From Hyphomicrobiales bacterium (GTDB lineage: Bacteria > Pseudomonadota > Alphaproteobacteria > Rhizobiales > Rhizobiaceae): a stretch of DNA of 64,000 bases. Below the pieces are notes generated by a model that made no database searches, was not told the origin of the DNA, and saw only the letters and a program-made list of their open reading frames with translations. The DNA lies in the NCBI GenBank assembly GCA_900465685.1, contig UEGR01000005.1:310001-374000 (forward strand), read 5' to 3'. Each line of letters begins with the position of its first letter. Position 1 is the first letter of the stretch. Position numbers and translations under genes: made by a program. Positions 24,902 to 36,410 of the stretch are shown here, in pieces.

Positions 24902-25099
24902 ATGAAGAAAATCTTTGCCGCAGCAATCGCGCTTTCCTTTCTTGCCGCTCCCACTGCATTTGCTGCCCAAAGCCACATTTCCTCCGGTCTTGTCCATCAG
25001 GTCAAGGTAATCAAAAAGGCTAAGGCAAAAAAGCCAGCGCCTAAAAAACGCGCGAAAAAGCCTGTCAGAAAGCCTGTTAAGAAGCCGATCCGGCATTAA
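24902..25099 (+). CDS. Small secreted, highly basic Lys/Pro-rich protein
   Basis: The 65-residue product has a clear signal peptide (MKKIFAAAIALSFLAAPTAF, cleavage probably after AFA-A) and a mature part of about 43 residues with some 20 Lys/Arg and repeated K-[PA]-x-K units (KKAKAKKPAPKKRAKKPVRK and onward). I do not recognise a family. A periplasmic cationic protein could bind lipopolysaccharide, peptidoglycan or nucleic acid; none is shown. TGAGGA precedes the ATG. Converges on ntrC. Confidence 0.6.
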   Translation: MKKIFAAAIALSFLAAPTAFAAQSHISSGLVHQVKVIKKAKAKKPAPKKRAKKPVRKPVKKPIRH

Positions 25100-25209
25100 C
25101 ACGCGGTCGATCTGAATGGAAATGCCATCGCCGCTTCCCACGTCGAGGCGACGGTGGCTCTAACAAGAGCAAATATAATAAATCACAACGTAAAGATCAG
25201 CGAACGGAC

Positions 25210-26678
<1,469 letters not shown>

Positions 26679-26682
<4 letters not shown>

Positions 26683-27824
26683 GCATCGTCTCCGGTATAA
26701 TCAGTCGTGAATTTGCTTGGCCGGGAAGCAACATCCGAGCTTTTCCAGGCAGGCATAAGAATACGAAAAGTGGTGCGCGACGGATGGCTGTCGCATTCGA
26801 TGATGCCACCATGATCGCCGATGATTTTTGCCACCAGGGCCAATCCAAGGCCCGAACCGTTGGTCTTGGTCGTCACAAACGGATCGAAGAGATGCGGCAG
26901 CATATCCTGCGGCACGCCGGGTCCATTGTCGTGCACGCAGAATTCCAGCGGCAGCGCCACGCGGTCGCGCGCACCTGGCACCTGAAGGCGAATACCCGGA
27001 CGATAGGCCGTTGAGAGAAGAATTTCTCCGTGGTCGCGGTCGCCAATGGCCTCAGCTGCGTTCTTCACCAGATTGAGAAACACCTGCACAAGTTGGTCGC
27101 GATTGGCGAAAACCGGCGGCAGTGACGGATCGTAATCTTCCGAGAAACGGATATGACGGGCAAAACCATTGCGCGCCACGGCCTTCACATGGTCCAGAAC
27201 CGCGTGAATATTCACCGCGGTGCGCTCGATGGGTCGTTCGTCGGAGAAAACCTCCATCCGGTCCACCAGTGACACGATACGGTCGGTTTCATCGGTGATG
27301 AGCCGCGCCAAAGCACGATCCTCATCGCCAACCACCTGCTCAAGTAACTGGGCCGCGCCGCGAATACCCGATAGCGGGTTCTTGATCTCATGCGCCAGCA
27401 TCGAGGCAAGACCGGTAACCGAACGCGCCGCGCCGCGATGGGTCATCTGGCGGTCGATCTTTTCCGCCATGGTCTTTTCCTTGAACAGGATGACCACAGC
27501 GCCCGGCATTTCAACGACGGGCGCAACATAAAGATCAACAATGCGTTCAGCACCAAGACGCGGCGAGGAAATATCGACGCGATATTCATTGACTGGCATC
27601 TGGCTGGCGCGAACCTGATCGATAAGAGCCAGAAGCGGGCTGCCGAAAGGCAGAAAGCTCTCCAGCCGGTTGCGCGCCAAGATGGACGAACCGGAGCGGA
27701 AAAACTGCTCGCCGTCCAGATTGGCATAGACAATGTGATTGTCAGGCCCGACCATAATGACCGGCTGGCTGATCGCATCCAGAATAACTGAAGGGATGCT
27801 GCCCTTTTCTTCTCTTTCGCGCAT
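26679..27824 (-). CDS. ntrB: Nitrogen regulation sensor histidine kinase NtrB
   Basis: A cytosolic kinase of 381 residues. A PAS domain (about 12-120) precedes the dimerisation/phosphotransfer helix with H145 in [22 protein letters not shown], then the ATPase domain with N-box [18 protein letters not shown] and GSGLGLALV. It phosphorylates or dephosphorylates NtrC under control of PII. It shares one base with dusB upstream (TGATG) and four with ntrC downstream. Confidence 0.95.
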
Positions 27825-28843
27825 CAGGCGACCTTTCTGAACGCCGATTTCAACTCTGGCGCATCAGTCGTCCGCGTCGCAAAAATCCGGCGCAGCGCGT
27901 CAACAACCTTTGCGGGATCGGTCAGCGTCATCACTTCCGCCTTATCCGCTGAGGTCAAAGCCTCTCCGGCATGACGATCCAGATACCAGCCAAGATGCTT
28001 GCGCGCATGGCGAATACCCGTTTTGCTACCATAATGGTCGAGCATATCTTCGTAATGCATTATAATATAATCGATAATCTCTGTTTCGGATTGCGCCGAT
28101 GGTGAACTGCCCGCAATCAAACCCGGCAGCCATGGCTGTCCATAGGTAGCCCGTCCAACCATCACCGCATCCGCACCGGACCGGCGGCGAATCTCTTCAG
28201 CGTCTTCACGCGACGTCACATCGCCATTGGCGACGAGCGGAATTTTCACTGCATCGCGCACGGCGCGAATGGCGTCCCAGTCGGCATGACCTTCATAGAA
28301 CTGGCAGCGTGTACGTCCATGCACGGTGACCATTGCAATACCCGCATCTTCGGCACGTTTGGCCAATTCCGGCGCATTGATGCTGTTTTCGTCCCAGCCA
28401 AGCCGCATCTTCAGCGTGACCGGCACCTTCACGGCAGCCACAGTCGCCTCGACAAGCGTCATGGCGTGATCCAGATCGCGCATCAGCGCCGATCCCGAAT
28501 AGCCTCCGGTCACTTTCTTGGCCGGGCAGCCCATATTGATATCGATGATATCCGCGCCCTCGCCTTCGGCGATCTTGGCGGCCTCGCCCATCCAATGCGC
28601 TTCACGCCCGGCGAGCTGAACCACATGCGTGCCCAGACCTTCGCCCGACAGGCGCAGCAGACTTTCCTTGTGACGATTGCAAAGTTCCGCGCTGGCGACC
28701 ATTTCCGAAACGACCATTCCCGCTCCGGCAGCAGCTGCGCGCTTGCGAAATGGCAAATCGGAGACGCCAGACATCGGCGCCAGAAAAACGCGATTCTTGA
28801 GCACCACGCCACGGATATCCAAGGGCTGATCGATAGAAGTCAC
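27824..28843 (-). CDS. dusB: tRNA-dihydrouridine synthase DusB/NifR3
   Basis: An FMN enzyme of 339 residues that reduces uridine to dihydrouridine in tRNA. Motifs: [30 protein letters not shown] (FMN binding), [23 protein letters not shown] with the catalytic Cys, and [18 protein letters not shown]. Often called nifR3 because it heads the ntrBC operon in Rhizobiales, as here. The start is GTG 28843. The stop shares one base with the ntrB start. Confidence 0.94.
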   Translation of the reverse strand: MTSIDQPLDIRGVVLKNRVFLAPMSGVSDLPFRKRAAAAGAGMVVSEMVASAELCNRHKESLLRLSGEGLGTHVVQLAGREAHWMGEAAKIAEGEGADIIDINMGCPAKKVTGGYSGSALMRDLDHAMTLVEATVAAVKVPVTLKMRLGWDENSINAPELAKRAEDAGIAMVTVHGRTRCQFYEGHADWDAIRAVRDAVKIPLVANGDVTSREDAEEIRRRSGADAVMVGRATYGQPWLPGLIAGSSPSAQSETEIIDYIIMHYEDMLDHYGSKTGIRHARKHLGWYLDRHAGEALTSADKAEVMTLTDPAKVVDALRRIFATRTTDAPELKSAFRKVA

Positions 28844-29104
28844 AAATAAATGCCTATTTCATGTGCATGATGCATAACGCACACACTTTAATCAGTTCGT
28901 CTTTTGAACGCAAGGAAAAGCACGCAGATAGCGTTGCATTTTGCGGCATTTGAGAAGTACGCTTTAACTTATTGTTTTTATGCGTATCTTTACTCCGAAA
29001 GCAGCTTCCGCTTTTGGGAGGCATGCTTCTGGAATATGCAATAAATCAATTGCAGTCTGGCATTTGTCGATGCAAGGCATTATTCGGCTTCCAAGCGACC
29101 AACT

Positions 29105-30319
29105 TTGGCAAAGGCGAAGATCATTTCGAAAACAGCAGCGGTCATTGTGGCAGCCGGCCGGGGCGAACGGGCGGGGCAAAGCGTCGAAGGGCCGAAGCAA
29201 TTTCGGCGCATCGGCGGCGAAGCCGTGCTCGCGCGGACGTTGCGCGCCTTTATCGACTGTCCGCTGGTCGACAAGATCGTTGTCGTCATCCATCCCGACG
29301 ATCACCTGCTTTATGAACGCGCCGTACCGGAGAGCCACGAAGACGTCATCGTCGTGACTGGTGGCCCGACACGGCAGGAATCCACGCGACTAGGGCTCTT
29401 CGCCCTCAAGGACCACGCGCCGCATTATGTGATGATCCATGACGGCGTGCGCCCCTTCATCACGCAGGGGCTGCTCGAACGGATCGTTGGCAATCTGACA
29501 CCGGAGGAAGGCGTTCTGCCCGCGCTGGCCGTTTCAGATACGCTGAAACAATCGGCCATCGACGGAACAGTCAAGACCACCGTTCCCCGCGCCGGTCTGT
29601 TTGCGGCGCAGACCCCGCAGACATTTCCCTATGCGCCTATACTCGACGCACATGAAAAAGCCTTCGCTATCCGTCGCACGGATTTCACCGACGATGCCGC
29701 CATTGCCGAATGGCAGGGCCTCGCCGTGCGCATCATCGAAGGCTCGGCCGACAATACAAAGCTTACCTGGGCAAAGGACATCGAAATGGCAGACAAGCGC
29801 CTGCGGCAAGACCACGCCGCCTTTCCGGATATTCGCACGGGCAATGGCTATGACGTACATTCCTTCGAGCCGGGCGACCATGTCACGCTCTGCGGCGTGA
29901 AAATCCCGCATGAAGCAAAGCTCAATGGCCATTCCGATGCCGATGTGGCGCTTCACGCCCTCACCGACGCCCTGCTCGCCACGCGCGGCGCAGGCGATAT
30001 CGGCACGCATTTCCCGCCATCGGACCCGCAATGGAAGGGCGCAGCCTCGCGCATCTTCATCGAACATGCGGCCAAGATCGTTCGCGAGGCTGGCGGGCGC
30101 ATCGCCAATGTCGATGTGACACTGATCAGCGAAGCACCAAAAGTCGGTCCACATCGCGCCGCTATGACGGAAGCGCTCTGCGATATGCTCGGCATTGCCG
30201 CCGACCGCGTATCGATCAAGGCCACGACCAACGAAAAGCTCGGCTTTGTCGGACGCCGTGAAGGCATTGCCGCCATTGCGACGGCGACCGTCATTTATCC
30301 CGGCGAGGTGCCGGAATGA
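29105..30319 (+). CDS. ispDF: Bifunctional IspDF (MEP cytidylyltransferase / MECDP synthase)
   Basis: A fused enzyme of the methylerythritol phosphate isoprenoid pathway, 404 residues. The N-terminal IspD half (1-235) begins [14 protein letters not shown] and has [20 protein letters not shown]; the C-terminal IspF half starts [28 protein letters not shown] with the metal ligands of DVH, and [15 protein letters not shown]. The first possible start in frame is TTG 29105 with no clear ribosome binding site; the next, GTG 29147, would remove the first beta-strand. pncC overlaps by four bases. Confidence 0.95.
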   Translation: MAKAKIISKTAAVIVAAGRGERAGQSVEGPKQFRRIGGEAVLARTLRAFIDCPLVDKIVVVIHPDDHLLYERAVPESHEDVIVVTGGPTRQESTRLGLFALKDHAPHYVMIHDGVRPFITQGLLERIVGNLTPEEGVLPALAVSDTLKQSAIDGTVKTTVPRAGLFAAQTPQTFPYAPILDAHEKAFAIRRTDFTDDAAIAEWQGLAVRIIEGSADNTKLTWAKDIEMADKRLRQDHAAFPDIRTGNGYDVHSFEPGDHVTLCGVKIPHEAKLNGHSDADVALHALTDALLATRGAGDIGTHFPPSDPQWKGAASRIFIEHAAKIVREAGGRIANVDVTLISEAPKVGPHRAAMTEALCDMLGIAADRVSIKATTNEKLGFVGRREGIAAIATATVIYPGEVPE

Positions 30320-30813
30320 GCGAACTCGTCGCAGAGAAAGAAGCAATCGCAGTGCTGGAAGCCTGCCGCAAGGCTGGTCTGATGATTGCGACCGCGGAAT
30401 CCTGCACCGGCGGGCTGATTGCTGGCGCCTTGACCGACATTGCCGGTTCGTCCGATGTGGTCGATCGTGGCTTTGTCACCTATTCCAATGAAGCCAAGAA
30501 TGAAATGATCGGCGTGCCGATGGAACTGATCGGTCAGGTCGGCGCGGTCTCGAAGGAAGTGGCGATTGCCATGGCCGAAGGCGCGCTGAAGCATTCGCGC
30601 GCAGGCATCAGCATTGCAGTGACCGGTGTTGCGGGACCCGGCGGCGGCTCGGACGAAAAGCCTGTTGGGCTTGTCCATATCGCTTCCGCACGCAATGGTC
30701 ACCCAACGCTGCACCGCGAATGCCGCTTCGGCCCGAAAAGCCGTGCGGACATTCGCCGTGCAACGGTTCTTGCCGCGCTGGAGCTGATACTGAGAAATTT
30801 GCGCGACGCCTGA
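30316..30813 (+). CDS. pncC: CinA C-terminal domain / nicotinamide-nucleotide amidohydrolase PncC
   Basis: The 165-residue protein is the stand-alone CinA C-terminal domain: [46 protein letters not shown] carries the catalytic Ser/Thr and family signature, and [20 protein letters not shown] is the second conserved block. The domain deamidates NMN in NAD recycling. It is translationally coupled to ispDF (ATGA overlap), a common arrangement in Rhizobiales. Confidence 0.9.
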   Translation: MSELVAEKEAIAVLEACRKAGLMIATAESCTGGLIAGALTDIAGSSDVVDRGFVTYSNEAKNEMIGVPMELIGQVGAVSKEVAIAMAEGALKHSRAGISIAVTGVAGPGGGSDEKPVGLVHIASARNGHPTLHRECRFGPKSRADIRRATVLAALELILRNLRDA

Positions 30814-30884
30814 CGCCAACGCATGTACTTTCCGCACTGTCGCCCTATCCTCTGCTTATCAGTTCAAGATGAGGAACATAGGCA

Positions 30885-31625
30885 ATGCGTTTCAAAGGCA
30901 AAGTGGCCATCGTAACGGGCGGGGCAAGCGGTATTGGGGAAGCGACGGCCCGGGCTTTTGTACGTGAAGGCGCCAATGTCGTCATTGCCGATTATGCCGA
31001 TCACGGCCAACGACTGGCCGACGAGCTTGCCGGAACACACCAGCAGGCCATCTTCATCAAGACAGATGTAACAAAAACCAAAGCTGTTCAGGAGCTTATT
31101 GCCCGAACAGTGGAAAATTACGGTCGTCTCGACATCATGTTCGCCAATGCGGGTATTGCGGCGGACGGCCCCATCGACGAGCTTGACGAAAGCGCCTGGC
31201 AGAAGACCATCGACATCAATCTGACCGGCGTTTACCTCTGCGATAAATACGCAATCGACCAGATGCGTTCGCAAGGCGGCGGCGTCATCGTCAATTGCGG
31301 ATCGATCCACAGCCATGTCGGCAAGTCGGGCGTGACGGCCTATGCAGCGGCAAAAGGCGGTGTGAAGCTTCTGACCCAGACGCTGGCTATCGATTATGGC
31401 ACGCAGAACATCCGCGTGAATGCCGTCTGCCCCGGCTATATCGACACACCGCTTCTGAAAGATGTTCCGGACGACAAGAAGGACGCTCTGGTTGCCCTGC
31501 ACCCGATGGGCCGCCTCGGCCGCGCCGAGGAAGTGGCAAACGCCGTTCTGTTCCTCGCCAGCGACGAGGCCTCATTCATCACAGGATCGTCACTGATGGT
31601 GGATGGGGGCTATACGGCGCAGTAA
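30885..31625 (+). CDS. SDR-family oxidoreductase
   Basis: A classical short-chain dehydrogenase of 246 residues. The cofactor site is VAIVTGGASGIGEATA (about 8-23), Asp at the end of beta-2 (VIADYAD) favours NAD(H), NAG appears as FANAGIA, and the catalytic tetrad is N-S-Y-K with Ser in NCGSIHSHVG and YAAAK (Tyr about 150, Lys about 154). The substrate is not predictable. The converging coq10-type gene ends 11 bases away and no terminator is seen between them. Confidence 0.88.
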   Translation: MRFKGKVAIVTGGASGIGEATARAFVREGANVVIADYADHGQRLADELAGTHQQAIFIKTDVTKTKAVQELIARTVENYGRLDIMFANAGIAADGPIDELDESAWQKTIDINLTGVYLCDKYAIDQMRSQGGGVIVNCGSIHSHVGKSGVTAYAAAKGGVKLLTQTLAIDYGTQNIRVNAVCPGYIDTPLLKDVPDDKKDALVALHPMGRLGRAEEVANAVLFLASDEASFITGSSLMVDGGYTAQ

Positions 31626-31636
31626 GCGTCGTTTGA

Positions 31637-32089
31637 TTAGAGACCGTAGATCTGGTCGGCGCGCTTTTCGAAGGCTTCTGAGAATTTCTTGAAGGCCAGA
31701 TCAAACATGGTGCCCATCAGCAGGCCGAGTGTGCGGCTCTTAAATTCATAATCGATGAAGAATTCAACGTCGCAATAGGCTTCGTCCTCGACAGACTTGA
31801 ACGTCCAGCGATTATCGAGATAGCGGAACGGGCCGTCGAGATATTTGACGTCGATGACGCTATCGTCTGGCTTCAACAGCACCTGACTTGTGAAGGTCTC
31901 GCGGATCAGCTTGTACCCGACCGTCATGTCGGCAATCAGCAAAGCCTTGCCGTCACGCTCCTTACGGGAGCGGATCGACAAGGCTTCGCACATTGGTAAG
32001 AACTCCGGGTATTTCTCGATATCCGCAACGAGCGCGAACATCTGATCGGCCCGGTGATGCACCCGTCTGACGGTCGTAAATTGCGGCAT
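31637..32089 (-). CDS. Coenzyme Q-binding START-domain protein (COQ10/RatA type)
   Basis: A 150-residue polyketide-cyclase/START-like protein: MPQFTTVRRVHHRADQMFALVADIEKYPEFLPMCEAL is the COQ10-family opening and FRYLDNRWTF, DVEFFIDYEFKSRTLGLLMGTMFD follow. In mitochondria COQ10 binds ubiquinone; E. coli RatA was described as an antitoxin/toxin-like ribosome factor. Here it lies three bases beyond lipA on the same strand and is probably cotranscribed. Confidence 0.88.
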   Translation of the reverse strand: MPQFTTVRRVHHRADQMFALVADIEKYPEFLPMCEALSIRSRKERDGKALLIADMTVGYKLIRETFTSQVLLKPDDSVIDVKYLDGPFRYLDNRWTFKSVEDEAYCDVEFFIDYEFKSRTLGLLMGTMFDLAFKKFSEAFEKRADQIYGL

Positions 32090-32092
32090 GTG

Positions 32093-33061
32093 TTACGATG
32101 CCCGGTTCGCAATCTGCGTTTCGCGGGCGGCTTTTAGCTTTGCAAAATCGTCGCCAGCGTGATGCGAAGAACGCGTCAGAGGGCTGGAGGCGACCAGCAG
32201 AAAGCCCTTGGTCTTGCCGATGGTTTCGAACGACTTGAACTCGTCCGGCGTCACAAAGCGAATGACCGGATGATGCTTGCGGGTCGGCTGCAGATACTGA
32301 CCGATGGTCATGAAATCCACGTCAGCCGAACGAAGATCGTCCATCAGCTGCAAGATCTCATTCCGCTCTTCGCCGAGGCCAACCATAATGCCAGACTTGG
32401 TGAAAATGGTTGGATCGAGTTCCTTGACGCGCTGCAACAAGCGGATCGAGTGGAAATAACGCGCGCCAGGACGAACCTTCAGGTAACGCGACGGCACAGT
32501 TTCCAGATTGTGGTTGAACACGTCCGGGCGTGCCTTGACGACGATTTCCAATGCGCCTTCCTTGCGCAGGAAGTCCGGCGTCAGAATTTCGATAGTCGTT
32601 GCAGGCGCAGCCGCACGGATAGCGAGAATAACGTCGGCGAAATGCTGTGCGCCGCCATCGGCCAGATCGTCGCGATCCACTGAGGTGATAACCACATGCG
32701 TCAGACCCATCTGCTTGACGGCCTTGGCCACATTTTCCGGTTCATTCGGATCAAGCGGCGTCGGAATGCCAGTCGAAACATTGCAGAACGCGCAGGCGCG
32801 TGTGCAGATTTCGCCCATGATCATGAAAGTGGCGTGCTTCTTTTCCCAGCACTCGCCGATATTCGGGCAGCCAGCTTCTTCACAGACGGTCACGAGCTTG
32901 TTGGAACGCACAATTTCGCGCGTTTCATTATAGCCGCGCGAGACCGGAGCCTTGACGCGAATCCAGTCGGGCTTCTTCAGGACTTCATTGTCCGGGCGGT
33001 GCGCCTTTTCCGGGTGCCGCAGACGTCCGCTCTGGTTGACCGTATTGAGAACTGTAACCAT
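32093..33061 (-). CDS. lipA: Lipoyl synthase
   Basis: A radical SAM enzyme of 322 residues that inserts two sulfurs into octanoyl groups on lipoyl domains. The auxiliary cluster ligands are C60, C65 and C71 ([12 protein letters not shown]); the radical SAM CxxxCxxC is C86, C90, C93. The C-terminal RSSYHA-like serine ligand region appears as [10 protein letters not shown]. It lies downstream of the pyruvate dehydrogenase genes whose lipoyl domains it serves. Confidence 0.96.
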   Translation of the reverse strand: MVTVLNTVNQSGRLRHPEKAHRPDNEVLKKPDWIRVKAPVSRGYNETREIVRSNKLVTVCEEAGCPNIGECWEKKHATFMIMGEICTRACAFCNVSTGIPTPLDPNEPENVAKAVKQMGLTHVVITSVDRDDLADGGAQHFADVILAIRAAAPATTIEILTPDFLRKEGALEIVVKARPDVFNHNLETVPSRYLKVRPGARYFHSIRLLQRVKELDPTIFTKSGIMVGLGEERNEILQLMDDLRSADVDFMTIGQYLQPTRKHHPVIRFVTPDEFKSFETIGKTKGFLLVASSPLTRSSHHAGDDFAKLKAARETQIANRAS

Positions 33062-33171
33062 GCTGTTTCCTGCCTATCCGGAGCCTGTTCCCAAGAGAAT
33101 GTGGAACGCTCCTTAATTCGGTCCGGTCCTAAGCCCTGACCACAGACCTGTCAACTTGGACCATTTGCTAC

Positions 33172-33435
33172 TCATCGCCGCGCAGCCATGCCGAGAGCCC
33201 TGAAAACCAGAGCCCAGATCAGGCCGAAGACCAAGCCGCCAACGCCAAGCGCCAAAGTAAGCGTCCAGACACCGTACCAGCCAGCGAGCGCCAATCCGTT
33301 GACCGATATGGTGTTACCGCCGAGCAGACTCAAGACGCCAGCTACAAATCCCAGCGCCAGACCGATGACGGTACACCATTTTATGATCGGCCAGGCGGCA
33401 CGCCGCCATGGCTCTCCATTTTCGATCAGCGGAAT
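33172..33435 (-). CDS. Small two-helix membrane protein with probable ATT start
   Basis: The minus-strand frame is open from TAA (33456-33454) to TGA (33174-33172) and encodes a protein-like sequence: IPLIENGEPWRRAAWPIIKW, two hydrophobic helices (about CTVIGLALGFVAGVLSLLGG and LALAGWYGVWTLTLALGVGG) and a basic end. No ATG, GTG or early TTG exists in frame. AGGAG (33448-33444) lies eight bases before ATT 33435, so ATT initiation is the best model, giving 87 residues. It sits between lpdA and lipA in the same direction. Function unknown. Confidence 0.6.
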   Translation of the reverse strand: MPLIENGEPWRRAAWPIIKWCTVIGLALGFVAGVLSLLGGNTISVNGLALAGWYGVWTLTLALGVGGLVFGLIWALVFRALGMAARR

Positions 33436-33471
33436 ATGCGCAACTCCTGCTGTTTAAGCGGTATTCACCCG

Positions 33472-33506
33472 CACAATCCTATCCGAAAAGTCTGCAACTT
33501 TTCGGG
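33472..33506. repeat. Palindromic repeat or terminator after lpdA
   Basis: CCGAAAAGT (33483-33491) and ACTTTTCGG (33497-33505) are perfect 9-base arms around CTGCA, flanked by AATCC and GGATT. It lies just beyond the lpdA stop. The core CCGAAAAGT matches the 9088 repeat. Confidence 0.6.
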
Positions 33507-33507
33507 A

Positions 33508-34971
33508 TTATGCGTTCAGCACACGGCCATAAGCGTCGAGTACGCTTTCCTTCATCATTTCCGAAAGGGTCGGATGAGGGAAGACCGAATGCATCAGCTC
33601 TTCTTCGGTGGTCTCAAGGTTCATGGCAATCACGAAGCCCTGGATAAGCTCGGTGACTTCCGCACCAACCATATGTGCGCCCAGAAGCTGGCCTGTCTTC
33701 TTGTCGAAGATCGTCTTGACCAGACCCTGATCTTCGCCGAGAGCAATCGCCTTGCCGTTGGCCGTGAAGGAATAGCGACCGACACGAATGTCGAAACCCT
33801 GTTCCTTGGCCTTGGCTTCCGTCAGGCCAACCGAAGCAACCTGTGGGTTGCAATAGGTGCAGCCCGGGATCTTGCCCTTGTCGAGCGAATGCACATTCGG
33901 AACGCCTGCAATCTTTTCGACGCAGATCGTGCCTTCATGCTCGGCCTTGTGCGCCAGCATCGGCGGACCGGCAACGTCGCCAATGGCGTAGATGCCTTCG
34001 ACATTGGTCTTGCCATAGCCATCAATGACAATGCAGCCGCGATCCGTCTTCACGCCGAGCGCTTCAAGGCCGAGATTCTCGATATTGCCTTGAACGCCAA
34101 CAGCCGAAATCATCCGGTCGACAGTCAGCTTCTGCACCTTGCCGTCCTTGGTTTCGATGGAGGCCGTGACGTTGTTGGCGCCCTTCTCCACTTTCGTAAC
34201 CTTGGCGTCGGTGATGATCTTGAGGCCGCGCTTTTCAAGCTGCTTGCGAGCGATGGCGGAGATTTCCGCATCTTCCACCGGCATGATCTGCGGCATCACT
34301 TCCACAACCGTCACATCGACGCCCATGTCGTGATAGAACGACGCGAATTCGATGCCGATTGCGCCCGAACCCATGACCAGCATCGACTTTGGCAAGTCCT
34401 GCGGCACCATAGCTTCGAAATAGGTCCAGATCAGCTTGCCGTCCGGCTCGATGCCAGGCAGCGCACGCGGACGCGCACCAGTCGCGACGATGATGTGCTT
34501 GGCCTTGTAGCTGCCCTCGCCCAGCACGCCCTTCGGCACCGGGTTCTGCGGGAGCATTGGCTGCTTCGTGGTCTTGCCGACGGTGATCTCGGCGGGATTG
34601 GAGCCGGAAGCACCCTTGACGAGCTTGGCTTCACCCCAGATCACGTCGATCTTGTTCTTTTTCATGAGGAAGGCGACGCCGCCGTTAAGACGCGCCGAAA
34701 CGCCGCGCGAACGCTGCACAACAGCTTTCACGTCAGGCGTGATGGTGCCTTCCAGCTTCAGACCGTAGTCCTTGGCATGTTCACCGAAATGCAGAATCTC
34801 CGCCGAACGCAGCAGCGCCTTGGTCGGAATACAGCCCCAGTTGAGGCAGATGCCACCCAGATGCTCGCGCTCGACGATTGCCGTCTTGAGGCCCAGCTGC
34901 GCAGCACGGATCGCCGTTACATAACCGCCCGGTCCCGATCCAATAACAATAACGTCGTAAATGTCGGCCAT
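33508..34971 (-). CDS. lpdA: Dihydrolipoyl dehydrogenase (E3)
   Basis: An FAD flavoprotein of 487 residues that reoxidises dihydrolipoamide with NAD. From ATG 34971: IYDVIVIGSGPGGYVTAIRAAQLG is the FAD site, C42 and C47 (GGICLNWGCIPTK) the redox disulfide, VMGSGAIGIEFA the NAD site, and HPTLSEMM the C-terminal His-containing motif. The length is about 20 residues above many E3 proteins. It follows pdhC by 71 bases and belongs to the pyruvate dehydrogenase operon. Confidence 0.96.
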   Translation of the reverse strand: MADIYDVIVIGSGPGGYVTAIRAAQLGLKTAIVEREHLGGICLNWGCIPTKALLRSAEILHFGEHAKDYGLKLEGTITPDVKAVVQRSRGVSARLNGGVAFLMKKNKIDVIWGEAKLVKGASGSNPAEITVGKTTKQPMLPQNPVPKGVLGEGSYKAKHIIVATGARPRALPGIEPDGKLIWTYFEAMVPQDLPKSMLVMGSGAIGIEFASFYHDMGVDVTVVEVMPQIMPVEDAEISAIARKQLEKRGLKIITDAKVTKVEKGANNVTASIETKDGKVQKLTVDRMISAVGVQGNIENLGLEALGVKTDRGCIVIDGYGKTNVEGIYAIGDVAGPPMLAHKAEHEGTICVEKIAGVPNVHSLDKGKIPGCTYCNPQVASVGLTEAKAKEQGFDIRVGRYSFTANGKAIALGEDQGLVKTIFDKKTGQLLGAHMVGAEVTELIQGFVIAMNLETTEEELMHSVFPHPTLSEMMKESVLDAYGRVLNA

Positions 34972-35042
34972 AGTTCTTGCCCTTATTCCTGAAAGCGGAA
35001 AGGCCGCGCCCATCTAAAAAGAAGGGCGCGGCTTCAATTCCA

Positions 35043-36395
35043 TCAGACCAGCATGCCCATCGGATTTTCGATGTGGCGCTTGAAGGCCTGCGCCAGTTCG
35101 GCGGCAAGAGCGCCATCGACTGCGCGGTGATCGGTGGAAAGCGTGACCGACATGACTGTCGCCACTTTCATCTCGCCCTTCTTCACCACGACGCGTTCTT
35201 CACCTGCGCCGATTGCGAAAATGGTCGCATGCGGCGGGTTGATGATGGCGGCAAAATCCTTGACGCCGAACATGCCGAGGTTGGAGACCGAGGTCGAACC
35301 ACCCTGATATTCCTCTGGCTTCAGCTTGCGATCACGCGCGCGCTTGGCCAAATCCTTCATCTCGTTGGAGATGGCGGACAGCGTCTTGTTTTCCGCGTGG
35401 CGGACGATTGGCGTAATAAGGCCGCCCGGGATGGAAACGGCAACGCCGACATCCGAACGCTTGTGCTTGATCATGCCGCCTTCGGTCCAGGAAACATTGG
35501 CTTCCGGGAGATCACGAAGCGCCAAAGCAGTAGCCTTGATGATCATGTCGTTGACGGAGAGCTTGTAGGCCGGAACCTCGCCCTTCTCTGTCTTGATCAT
35601 CGGCGAAGCCGCGTTGATCTGTGCGCGAAGCGCCAGAAGTGCATCGAGTTCGCAATCGATCGTCAGATAGAAATGCGGAACGGTCTGCTTCGATTCCACC
35701 AGACGACGAGCAATGGTCTTGCGCATGCCGTCATGCGGCACGATTTCGTAAGAACCTTCCTCGAACAGCTTGAGAACGGCATCGTCCGACATCGGCTTGG
35801 CAGCAGGAGCACTGGCCGCAGTCTGCGGCGCAGCGGCAGCTGCTTTCGCACCGCCCGACTGAATAGCGGATTCCACATCGCGCTGAACGACGCGGCCATG
35901 CGGACCGGTGCCCTTCACTGCGGCGATATCGACGCCGGCGTCCTTGGCAATACGGCGAGCAAGCGGAGAAGCGAAAACGCGTTCTCCCTTCGCAGGTGCC
36001 TGTGCGGGCGCAGCGGCTGCCGGAGCAGGCGCTGCAGCAGGTGCAGCGTCCTTCTTGGCTTCGGCCTTTGGCTCTTCCTTCGGAGCCTCGGCTTTTGCTT
36101 CAGCCTTGGGAGCGGCAGCGCCGCCGCCCTTTGCTGCTTCCGCGACGTCTTCGCCGTCAGCGGCCAGAATGGCGATCAGCGCGTTGACCTTGACGCCTTC
36201 GGTGCCAGCCGGAATAACCAGCTTGGCAACGGTGCCTTCGTCAACAGCCTCGACTTCCATCGTGGCCTTGTCGGTTTCGATCTCGGCAATCACATCGCCG
36301 GATGTAACCTTGTCGCCTTCCTTAACCAGCCATTTCGACAGGTTGCCTTCTTCCATCGTGGGAGAAAGCGCTGGCATGGTGATATTGATCGGCAT
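35043..36395 (-). CDS. pdhC: Dihydrolipoamide acetyltransferase (E2 of pyruvate dehydrogenase)
   Basis: The core of the complex, 450 residues. One lipoyl domain (1-80) with the lipoylated K43 in [10 protein letters not shown], an Ala/Pro/Lys-rich linker (about 85-135), the peripheral subunit-binding domain ([29 protein letters not shown]) and the catalytic domain with the HxxxD motif ([15 protein letters not shown], His and Asp). It transfers acetyl groups to CoA. It lies 15 bases downstream of pdhB. Confidence 0.96.
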   Translation of the reverse strand: MPINITMPALSPTMEEGNLSKWLVKEGDKVTSGDVIAEIETDKATMEVEAVDEGTVAKLVIPAGTEGVKVNALIAILAADGEDVAEAAKGGGAAAPKAEAKAEAPKEEPKAEAKKDAAPAAAPAPAAAAPAQAPAKGERVFASPLARRIAKDAGVDIAAVKGTGPHGRVVQRDVESAIQSGGAKAAAAAPQTAASAPAAKPMSDDAVLKLFEEGSYEIVPHDGMRKTIARRLVESKQTVPHFYLTIDCELDALLALRAQINAASPMIKTEKGEVPAYKLSVNDMIIKATALALRDLPEANVSWTEGGMIKHKRSDVGVAVSIPGGLITPIVRHAENKTLSAISNEMKDLAKRARDRKLKPEEYQGGSTSVSNLGMFGVKDFAAIINPPHATIFAIGAGEERVVVKKGEMKVATVMSVTLSTDHRAVDGALAAELAQAFKRHIENPMGMLV

Positions 36396-36410
36396 GTCCA
36401 GACCCTTTCG

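Noticed and set aside
33188-33457. 89-codon plus-strand ORF between lipA and lpdA
   Set aside because: The opposite strand encodes a better protein with two membrane helices in operon direction; this frame is Pro/Ser/Lys-rich without features.
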